Assembly (NCBI GenBank): GCA_032158125.1
Contig: JASKOT010000005.1
Location: 496,001-560,000, forward strand
Origin: Papiliotrema nemorosa
Lineage: Eukaryota > Basidiomycota > Tremellomycetes > Tremellales > Rhynchogastremaceae
Length of the DNA stretch: 64,000 nucleotides
Direction: 5' to 3'
In this document: in pieces, positions 55,101 through 64,000 of the stretch
Numbering within the stretch: position 1 is the first letter of the stretch
Layout: every line of letters begins with the position of its first letter
Translations under genes and position numbers: made by a program
Notes under the pieces: generated by a model
The model's input: only the letters and a program-made list of their open reading frames with translations
Told to the model about the DNA's origin: nothing
Databases searched by the model: none

Positions 55101-56278
55101 GATGTGTGAAAGTCCACGAAGCCTAAAGGATTCAGATTTTGGAAGGTGTGTATCTCGGAGCCAGTCCAGAGAGGAAGAGTGGGAGGGTGCAGAGATGAAC
55201 TCAAAAGAGTGAGGGTAAGAGAGGTATCTCGACAACTGTCGGGGTGGTCAAGACTATAACATCAATCCACCTGCACCCGCAAGGGAAAGCTAGCTCACCA
55301 GTAAAAGATAAAAGGTCCCGAGCTTGAAGAGATCACCCTGCCCGGTCGTCGAGTTAGAGAGGTGCGAACAAGGGGTACCGCTCGAAGACAAGTCGAAGGT
55401 TGTAGAAGGTCAATCGGCCTGCGTTTGACACCAGCGGAAGGGGCGAAGCAAGGTGCGTCACGAAAGAGGAACGAAGAGGAAAGAGACGATCAAAGAGTAT
55501 GAGGGGCGTCGAGAAGTAACGAGCGAAGGTACCGATCAATCTGCGTCCGAAGCTATCATCTGACCCTCTTTCAACGTCGAGCAAGGGGTCGCCAAGGTAC
55601 ACAGTTTGAAGAGACGTCTAGATCAATCTGGTGTACCTCGCCCCTCGTCCAGAGTGGGGTTGCCCCTCAACTCCTTGATGGCGAGACCAATCCAGCTTGG
55701 TCATGTCGTTGAGACGGGCTCGAGAGAGGTGTTTTGGAATAGTGAGATGTTACAGGGGGAACCGAGTTCGTTGATGATGAGCGGTGTTTCAGGGTTGTAT
55801 CGTCGAGGCACTGGTCGATATCGGCTCATCATCTTTGCACCTTTTCGTCACACATGTATGTAGACGCGTCTTTTCCGGAGTTGCAGCGGGTGCCGGGTCA
55901 TTTAAGAGAAGGTCTGGATTGGTGTCTTGAAGTCGGGAGAAGCTCATGCTGATTGGGGTATCCTGCTTGTCAATTGCTTGTTTCACGTCGAAACACTCGG
56001 ACCACCTGATTCCCGTCCCGCCACTGATGCTCCTCCTTCCCGAGATCGCACATCGAAGAGCTCATCCGATGAAGCAACAGTTCTGAAGCTGATGATCCAT
56101 CAGCGTCATACAAAGTTTGTGGTCCCGATGCGAAATGGATAAAATCGTTGAGCGGCCCGAAGCCCCGCTTCTTGGATTCTAGTGCATCATTGCATTCGAG
56201 AAACTCCTACAGTCTTATGACTTCTAGATGTCTTCCTTCCTCGACTCGCATGCTTCTCTTTTTGGCTCTAGCGCTACT
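55101..56278. other. Long upstream region of the RFX gene
   Basis: 1,178 bp between the RFX start and the thioredoxin stop, both minus-strand genes. It holds the RFX promoter and probably a long 5' leader. I looked for an RFX X-box (GTTGCC-type dyad) and saw no convincing copy. The open frame at 55606-55863 shows no recognisable protein. Confidence 0.4.
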
Positions 56279-56743
56279 CTACTTCGCGCTGACCTCCTCG
56301 AGCAAAGCCTATTTCGCATCAGTCATGATGTCCCCACCGGGCTGGAGTAACTCACAGTAAGCTTAGCAGGGACAGCTCCGGTCAGACTTCCGATCTTCTC
56401 TCCTTTCTTGTAGGCGACGAAAGTAGGCATGGCCTTGATTCCGACCTCAGCTGCGACTTGCTAAGACTGTCAATCATGGGACATCTCACGGAATCGGGAA
56501 TGACTCACCTCCTGAGCGTCGACATCGACCTTGACAAACTCGATGTTGGGGTACTTTCCGTCCTTCTCAAGCTTGGCGAAGACAGGACCAATCATCTTAC
56601 AAGGTCCACACCATGTTGCCCAGAAGTCGATAACGACAACCTTGTCACCGTTGATCTGGCTGTTAGCGTCATTTTACAAGAAAGATCCTAGGATAACTGA
56701 CCAGAGTTTTGAACTCGTCGTATGATGTAATTTCCTTGACCAT
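56279..56743 (-). CDS. TRX1: Thioredoxin
   Basis: Small dithiol reductase of the cytosol. Starts [14 protein letters not shown] at 56743; after an intron (about 56701-56655) comes [20 protein letters not shown] with the active-site CGPC, then [23 protein letters not shown], a second intron, and the cis-Pro region [21 protein letters not shown] third intron (GTGAGT at about 56356, acceptor near 56311) leads to the last exon ALLEEVSAK and TAG at 56279. Without that intron the frame would end in an atypical tail, so it is well supported. Length about 105 residues, normal for the family. No targeting sequence. Confidence 0.93.
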
Positions 56744-57726
56744 TGTGTTGAGTTTTTCTGGTTGTCAGGATGAGGCGCGATGGATAGAGATGGTAGTGAG
56801 GAGCGGTGATGATATAGATTCGAAAACGAATGATGATCCACTGTCCCACCATGACAACGCCTTTTATACCTCTCCCCAAGTCCCCTTCACCCATTTCATT
56901 CACCGTTCTTGCTGAGTCATGGGAGGCAGATGAATCTGCATTGGTCACTCACTGGATGCTTCGAGTGGAATGTAGTATAGGTATCAAGTAAGCAGACAAA
57001 ACCCGACGCGACCTGTTTGGAGTAGATTCCCTGCTGATAAAGCGACATATGAGGATGACGTGACAGCAATTTGCCACTGCATTATTCCCGAATCTCAGAA
57101 TCCATCTCGGATCCGAAAGGTGCACCTTGGATCATCTGTCAAAAGCATCGTCTATCAAAGCATCGTCTATCAATCTCTAGGTATTCATTGTGCAAGGTTC
57201 TCGATTCAATACTGGGAGCTCAGCGGATTCTGATGGCCTTAGCGCTCCCAGCAGTTTCTGATCCGTTCAGTCATATCAGTAGGATACAATGGCAACAGCC
57301 AGTAAGCTACACGATAGATCCAAGTTCAATCCATGGCATTTGCTTCTCGCTCCAAGGCTTCTCGGCACTGTGGCCTGATACCGCACGCACGCGAGGTGAT
57401 TCCTGACCGGATAAGACTCACGATGACATGGTCAACTTCGCCAGCACTGGATTCATCTTCGCTGTCGGTGATGATCTTCCAGGACGACGCACGGATCCTC
57501 TGATGACACGCCAAGGGTCGATGAGTCTGATGAGGTTGACGCGCCTCTTTCCCCTTTCCCACTTTCAATGTCGATCAGCCGTTCCTCTTCCTCCACCTCA
57601 CGTCTTTCCTCGACGTCGTTTTCTCGATTCTGACATCTTCTTCTTCTCTCCTGTCTGTTCCTCCTCTACTCTCATTCACTCATCCCGCGCACGTAACTGC
57701 ATCAACTCAACAATCCTATATTCGAC
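56744..57726. other. Divergent intergenic region, thioredoxin and an orphan gene
   Basis: 983 bp. Contains one GGATCCGAAAGG element (about 57110-57121) and near-tandem short repeats of GCATCGTCTATCAA around 57146-57175. The final 150 bp before 57727 are pyrimidine rich. No protein recognised. Confidence 0.4.
57146..57175 (+). repeat. Short tandem duplication AAGCATCGTCTATC
   Basis: Two copies of a 15-bp unit lie directly next to each other. Seen directly; no known role. Confidence 0.6.
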
Positions 57727-58693
57727 ATGGACTCCCATCTCAAGACCGAAAACCCCATAGATACCTCAAAACTCGGACCAAAAGCCAGAGAATGGCATAA
57801 CATAGCCACTCCTTTTGACCCGATGTTCCACTCTAACGAATGCCTCGAAGCATTCATCACTACTCATGCGGTTGAGATACCCATCCTTCATGTTATCCCG
57901 GAGTACCTCTTACCGGATGATCCGTATACGAATCCTTTGCACTCGGCAACGAAGCAGATGATCAAGGGAAAAGGGAAGAAGAAGGTCGACTGGGGTGAGT
58001 GTGCGATTTCATTCTTTTCCTTTTCCCCATGAACTCCTCTGCTTCAGTGATCGTCAAGATGGTCAAGTATATCTTTACGTGTGTCTTATGTCGCACGAAG
58101 GCTCACGCCCACTCACACCGAAAATTCTCTATCACCGGAGCTTCATCGATCCCTGCCCATTCCCTTTCCCTGTCTTCCCACAACATATCAACACTTCCTT
58201 TTACTTCACGGACCAAGATCAACTTCTCACATCGAGCCAGCTTCCACTGACGGTAGTCGAAGCGTGCGAAACATGTGGGGAACCTCATCACCAATATACC
58301 GGGACCAGCGAACCGATTGAGCCCAACCCTCGAATTCAAGATTACCGAGGGTTCCTCGACCATTTCCCTTTCCTCACGACTGCCGACGGTCCTCTTCCTC
58401 CCGAACTCGAGCAGTACATTGTCTTCCTCCAACGAACCGCGGTCATCGAACGACTGCGATGTCTGCATACTGGCTCACAGCTCCACGAAATGCGAATGGG
58501 ATACAAAGCTGCAGTCGATTACTGCAATGCTGCGAGGTACAGTGCAGCAATCTGGTATCAGGTCGCTCGAGTTGCGGTGCAAGATAACGAGGAGCTAGTC
58601 AAGGAGATGAAGGAAATTACCGAGAAGCTCGCCAAGCTGGAGGCGCGACTGACCAACGCGGAGGAGGAGGTGCGTGAGAGTGAGATTGACTAG
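57727..58693 (+). CDS. Unrecognised acidic protein with C-terminal coiled coil
   Basis: About 305 residues in two exons (intron 57995-58047, GTGAGT to TTCAG). Start MDSHLKTENPIDTSKLGPKA. The first exon has no motif I know. The second contains GQVYLYVCLMSHEGSRPLTP, a CETCGEPHHQY segment whose Cys and His residues could bind a metal, PLPPELEQYIVFLQRTAVIE, and a C-terminal heptad-like helix (EMKEITEKLAKLEARLTNAE). The two-exon structure with a clean intron and the hydrophobic pattern support a real gene. I assign no function. Confidence 0.6.
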
Positions 58694-59787
58694 CAAGCTG
58701 TGAAGTGAGACTCGAACGGTCAGAAAGTCGGTGCGCTCTGTCCTCATTCAACACACACTGACCGTGCAGTGGCGAAAGAAGGTGAATCTCCATAGTCGTC
58801 GATGCCATGTCTCCATGTGTATATTCAAGTGGTTGGTCTGCGTACGATTCGATCACCATGGCATCCTGAAGAATCGGAAGTGAGTGCACATGCATGTGAA
58901 TTACCGTGTCTCACTTCCCCGTTGTCCAATTTCCCAGCAAAAATGAAATGAGCTCCTGGACTGACCGTACACCATGAAGTAGCCGTCGCGCCCATGTCGT
59001 CACCATTGGGATACGGCGTGCCCTCCAGCTCAATAGCATCTTATCACACACACAGCGGTCAGGGCTTATTTGTCGTCTTCCCTTGTCTATTCACTGACTT
59101 CTTGGCCGTATAGCCACTCGCCACTCTTTCACCCCCATATACCTCGCCTGTCTTTCCCTCCGCTTCATTTATTAGAACAGCCCTCGTTGCAAGACGATTT
59201 CCTTTCATCAAAAGTCTGTAGTGACCCTGACCACTTTTACCTCTCGCTCGAGATCGCGGACTATTGCTTCTGCCCTGATGGCGAAGTATCTCACCTTTGA
59301 CGCGATACTGCAAGAACAAGAAAACGACTCTGACGGGCGGAATACAGTACATCACTCTTAATCATCTTAGTTGATGACAGATCCTTACGGGCAAGGAGGT
59401 GAGATTCAAGATTGAGGCCAATGTTGGATGCCTTCAGGTGAATCAGACTTGCCACATCCAATACATTCTCATTTTGGCAAAGCGTGTAAATACAATGCAT
59501 TGATCTTCACATGACAGGCTCGCTACGTGCATCGCAACAAGGCTGCATTGTGGATACGTCTCCTGGGTGTTGCTGTAAGGCAGGGTGACGAGGGGAGTTC
59601 AAGGTCCCATGTATCGCGCCATTCCACAATACCGATTGTACGGAGCTGTGCACGAGCCGTGCTGGATCGAGCCTCGACGACGTCGACACGCACGACCTGA
59701 AGGTGCTCCCACTAATCGCGGGTTTCAACCATCAAGTGCTTAGTAGCGAGCTACAACGGCACGCCCGACTTGTGAGTTTCTCGTAGA
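58694..59787. other. Convergent intergenic region
   Basis: 1,094 bp between two gene 3' ends. Several open frames up to about 100 codons exist (58617-58895, 59059-59355 and 59507-59728, minus; 59070-59300, plus), none with recognisable sequence or exon support. Noncoding RNA cannot be excluded. Confidence 0.35.
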
Positions 59788-61007
59788 TCAAGGCAGAGCA
59801 TGCGCGAGGGATTTCACCGATAGCCCTTTCTCCTTCCACTCCTGTTCCTCTTTCTTCGCTCGATCTTCCCATTTCCCCAAAAAGGTCCTCAGAGCGTCTC
59901 GTCTCTCGTCGTCCGCTCGTGATCTGTCCACTCGTTCCAATAAATTGCGGACTAATAAGCGGGATTTGTCGCTTAGACCCGCGATCGATTCTTCAATCTC
60001 GTCCACGTCTTGAGAAGGGTACATGGCCGCGATGGCAGTGTCGAACGCGGCGGTAAGGTTTCTATTGGACTCAAGTAGAGTGGTGTATTGTTCTTCGGGA
60101 TCAAGCACCAACAGCGAAAGATAGCGAGGTATGGTAGATTGCAGTATTTGGTATAGGCCGAACAGCGGTTTTGCCTTTTATTGTCAGTCCAGCTCGTTGA
60201 GACGCGAAGTAGACATACAGCTTCTGCTCTAGCACGTTCTTCGGGGGCCATCCTACCACCTTTCATCATATCTTCGAGATCTCCAAACTCATCATCCATC
60301 CCGAAATCATCTTCGCCATCTGCCCCTTCATCCTCCGCCAAGTCATCCTCATCTTCTGCTTGGTCTTCTAAAAACTCCTTGAACTCGCTCCAAGCATCTT
60401 TCATCACTTCCACTTGAGCTCTCCACCTCTTGCCCACAGCCTGCACCTCTGTCGCACTCAGATCCTTGGCCAAGCGATCAATAACGTCCCAGACCAAACC
60501 CGTATGGACCAAATACGGGTTCTCATCTTTACTCCCACTCGCGCCATTCGACGAGGCTTTCCCAGCCTTCTCATCCTGTGTCGCATCGACAAACACATCC
60601 AGTAAACGCAAAGTCTCCGATCCGATAGATTCTACACCCTCTTTCCATTCTTCCGCCAACACACTACCCGTTTGACCCCCGGTCACTGCCACTACGCAAG
60701 CTGCGATCCGTCCATAATGATCATTTACTTTGTCCAATTGAGCAATAGCTGCAGGAGCGGTGATGGGGGGTTTGAAAGAGAGCGACAGGGAAGTAATGGC
60801 ATATCGCAACTGAGAGAGGAGTTGGGCGAAAGATTCCGGTAATCCAGGGAGAATAGGAGGGAGGGTCGAAGATTGACGTCCGGAAGAAAGAGCTTGCAAG
60901 GCACGCAAGGATATATTGATGCTTTCTTTCGAATCTGTCAGGGCTAATCGAGTCAGGCGCAGCTCCATAACAGACATCATGACCAGCTCACCTTTATTGA
61001 CTGACAT
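59788..61007 (-). CDS. GCIP/cyclin-D1-binding-protein-1-like protein
   Basis: Predominantly helical protein. From the ATG at 61007 (MSVNKGELVMMSVMELRLTR): LPESFAQLLSQLRYAITSLS, HYGRIAACVVAV, WKEGVESIGSETLRLLDVFV, YLVHTGLVWDVIDRLAKDLS, an acidic patch (about 60370-60270), and after a small intron (about 60216-60168) KPLFGLYQILQ and TIPRYLSLLVLDPEEQYTTLLE. The pattern resembles the GCIP (CCNDBP1) family known as a helical bundle in fungi. The upstream open frame to 61190 is basic and would not fit; I prefer 61007. A possible tiny intron after MSVNK is unresolved. Ends SLAHALP, TGA at 59788. Cellular role in fungi is poorly known. Confidence 0.6.
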
Positions 61008-61322
61008 TTTTGGCGTATATTGTACGATGTACGCGTATAGAGCACTTCGACCGCTTCTTCCCAACTTTTGAATGACGTGACGTGTCTTGCAAGTTCTCCA
61101 CGTGGTTTGTGATAAGCCACCCTTTGGCCCCGTCGCTTGACGTTCCGGCGCCGGCGCATCATCGAAGTCGAGCCTTTCCCTCACTATCATCTGCTATACT
61201 ACACAGACATCTCGACGTCGACATAGATACTCTCGTGATCAAACGACGTTGAGAGCAGTAGCGATAAATCTATATCCCCCGGAAATCGCGGTGCGAGACA
61301 GCAGTAATACTTTTTAGACAAG
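61008..61322. promoter_or_regulatory. Divergent promoter of the GCIP-like gene and VMA1
   Basis: 315 bp between the start codons. No TATA or other named site stands out. Confidence 0.4.
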
Positions 61323-63871
61323 ATGGTGCGTCACTGATCATCTTCAACGTGTGATAGCGCTCATACCTGCCAGGCTGGCGCAATGGACCGAGCCAAGAGG
61401 GATCTGCCCAAGGTATGTGCCGATATCTTTTACTAGAGAGCCTTCAACGGATCTCGTCTCGATCGAAGCAAGGATCAAGGGGCATTCTGGACACCGCTGA
61501 CTCCCTTTGTGCAGATTCGGGATGAGGAGCGAGAAGCAATGCTTGGTTCCGTCTACTCGTGAGTTTTAAGTATTGAAAATCGATCATGATCTGATGTGCA
61601 GCGTGTCTGGTCCCGTCGTTATCGGAGAACGAATGAGAGGTTGTGCAATGTACGAGTTGGTTCGTGTAGGACACGATGAGCTCGTGGGAGGTGAGTATAT
61701 GTTCCCACCACCACATGACAACGCTGATGACGATCAGAGGTCATTCGGATTGAGGCGGATCGAGCTACTATCCAAGTTTACGAGGAGACTTCGGGTGTTA
61801 CAGTTGGAGACCCAGTCTTGAGAACCGGAAAGCCCTTGTCCGTGGAGTTGGGTCCCGGTGAGTCATTGCTTGGACCTGATACACTGCAATTGGCGCTGAT
61901 CATCAGGTCTCATGACCAACATCTACGAGTCAGTTATCCGGTCTAGGTTCTCCCATAGCTGACGCCTCAGTGGTATCCAACGACCCCTCAAGTCGATTCA
62001 GGAGAAGTCGCAGAGTATCTACATTCCACGTTCGTCCCGGTACCTCTCATGCAGAGGATGCCAGCTAATAGTCCAGGTGGTATCAACACTGAATCCCTTG
62101 ACCGACACATCACCTGGGACTTCAAGCCTGCTCAGTTCCGAGTCGGAGACCACATTTCCGGTGGTGATATCTTCGGTAGTGTCTACGAAAACTCGCTCGT
62201 CGACAACCACAAGATTATGCTTCCTCCTCGAGCTATGGGTACCATCACTCGAATCGCCGAGAAGGGATCCTACTCTGTCGACGTGAGTGAATCCATACGC
62301 CAATTTGGAAAGCGCTGATTGCAAGGATGTCGTATTGGAAACCGAGTTCCAAGGCAAGAAGCAGGAACACACCATGATGCAGCTCTGGCCTGTTCGAGCT
62401 CCACGACCTGTCGCCGAGAAGCAAGCGGCGAGCTACCCTCTCTTCACTGGTCAGCGTGTCTTGGACGCATTGTTCCCTTGTGTCCAAGGTGGTACGACTG
62501 CCATTCCTGGTGCTTTCGGATGGTGAGTCTTAGGGACATGTTGGACAGAGCAAGGCTGACGCGTATCAGTGGTAAGACTGTCATTGTGAGATTCGACTAC
62601 ACAATGTGAAGTGTCGCGCTAACATCCCCCAGAGTCAAGCCTTGTCCAAATTCTCCAACTCCGACATTATCATCTATGTTGGTTGCGGTGAGCGAGGTAA
62701 CGGTGAGTCAGCTCGAATGGCGTCCCGTCGTAAGCTGACATGCTAGAAATGGCTGAAGTCTTGGCCGATGTAAGCTTGAAATGCGATGCTGAGATATCGG
62801 CCACAGCTAATCCATAGTTCCCCGAGCTCACCCTGGAGCGAGATGGCCGAGAGGAGCCCATCATGAAGCGAACTGCCCTTGTTGCCAACACCTCCAACAT
62901 GCCCGTAGCGGCTCGAGAAGCTTCCATCTACACCGGTATCACCCTCTCAGAGTACTTCCGAGATCAAGGTCAAAACGTTGCCATGATGGCCGACTCTACC
63001 TCTCGTTGGGCCGAAGCCTTGCGAGAGATTTCGGGTCGATTGGCAGAAATGCCTGCCGATTCGGGTTACCCAGCTTATCTCGGTGCCAAGCTGGCCAGTT
63101 TCTACGAGCGAGCCGGAAAAGTCAGCTGTCTCGGATCGCCATCTCGACATGGTACCGTCTCCATCGTTGGAGCCGTCTCTCCTCCAGGTGGTGATTTCTC
63201 TGACCCGGTCACAACCGCTACCCTTGGTATCGTCCAAGTCTTCTGGGGATTGTCCAAGACCCTTGCTCAACGAAAACATTTCCCTTCGGTCGACTGGAAT
63301 GTTTCATACTCAAACTACCTCAAAGTCCTCGACCCTCATTATGAGAAGAACACTCCTGGATTCATCGAGCTTCGATCGCGAGCCAAGGAGATTCTCCAAA
63401 AGGAGCAAGATTTGGCCGAGATTGTGCAGTTGGTCGGTAAATCGGCATTGGGAGAGAGCGACAAGATCACCCTCGAGGTCGCTCGAATGTTGAAGGTGGG
63501 TCATGTTTATAGCATAGGAATGTGTGCTGATGTGCAGGACGACTTTTTGCAACAAAACGGTATCTCAGAGTATGACCGATACTGTCCGTTCTACAAGACT
63601 GCGGGCATGTTGAAGAACTTTGTCTCTTACTTTGACCAATCCCAAAAGGCCGTCGAAACGAGCGATCTTACCTTCGCCAAGGTGAGATATGGTATCTCAA
63701 CCAAGACTTGTCGCTGAACCCCAGATCCGAGATGCTACCGCCGATGTGTCGTACAAGTTGACGCAAATGAAGTTTGAGTCGCCCAATACGCAAAGCGAGG
63801 AAGAGATTACAGGCAAGTTTGACCAATTATACAACGAGATTCAAGAGACCTTCCGACGTATCCAAGAGTAG
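61323..63871 (+). CDS. VMA1: Vacuolar H+-ATPase catalytic subunit A
   Basis: Hydrolyses ATP in the V1 sector to acidify vacuoles and endosomes. The ATG at 61323 is followed at once by an intron, then [33 protein letters not shown] and the beta-barrel; [20 protein letters not shown] and the non-homologous region follow. Walker A GAFGCGKTVI is interrupted by an intron inside the motif (about 62524-62568), and the Walker B region is [60 protein letters not shown] and the C-terminal helical domain end ETFRRIQE with TAG at 63869. No intein (VDE) sits at the GCGKT site, unlike yeast. About ten introns. Confidence 0.95.
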
Positions 63872-64000
63872 ACGGGATATGGTGCATCGTGCATAGCTTG
63901 TCGTCTCTTCTCCTTCATTTGCTTTGATTATGTTAGATGTATACCCATGAGATTCGGAATGGATGGGGATGATGCGGGGTCCCCACCGGTAAACAGGATG
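63872..64000. other. VMA1 3' flank
   Basis: Last 129 bp of the window; 3' untranslated region of VMA1 presumably. No other feature seen. Confidence 0.4.

Overview
The window is nuclear DNA of a basidiomycete fungus, most likely a tremellomycete yeast of the Cryptococcus/Kwoniella type. The evidence is dense gene packing on both strands, many 40-90 bp introns with GTRNGT donors and CTNAC branch sites, strictly eukaryotic housekeeping genes (26S proteasome Rpt1, TFIID TAF2, Prp46, UPF3, V-ATPase subunit A), and a BRCA2-type protein, which ascomycete yeasts lack. Placement below class level is inference. I recognise no rRNA, tRNA, CRISPR array or transposon.

Layout. 1-2997: 3' part of exportin-T. 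3214-6483: a divergent pair of mitochondrial genes (small presequence protein, AFG1 ATPase). 6993-10853: three adjacent genes of an unfamiliar family with repeated Myb/Rap1-like helix-turn-helix units; a fourth member lies at 18110-19427. Between them are RRP1, a cytochrome P450 and RPT1. 19892-24379: a membrane-anchored LEA2 protein, then mitochondrial EF-Tu divergent from an S-adenosylmethionine carrier. 24549-28000: glutaryl-CoA dehydrogenase and UPF3. 28168-33747: a long TAF2 gene ending in three bromodomain-like segments. 33834-41857: an SDR oxidoreductase, PRP46, ADE13, and a malate dehydrogenase ending in the peroxisomal signal SKL. 42125-47743: an ABCC-type transporter. 48366-51624: a BRCA2 homologue with about four BRC repeats. 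52159-56743: an RFX transcription factor and thioredoxin. 57727-58693: an unrecognised gene. 59788-61007: a GCIP/cyclin-D1-binding-protein-like gene. 61323-63871: V-ATPase subunit A.

There are no operons. Functional links are loose: several mitochondrial genes share short divergent promoters (3664-3919, 23014-23248), and DNA or RNA maintenance genes are common. The most unusual content is the four-member Myb/Rap1-like family. Each helix-turn-helix unit that can be reconstructed is split by a phase-0 intron between its second and third helices, and the copies have diverged so far that only the tryptophan spacing, the intron sites and the C-terminal ends reveal the relationship. CDS ranges run from start codon to stop codon and include introns; exon joins were inferred by eye.
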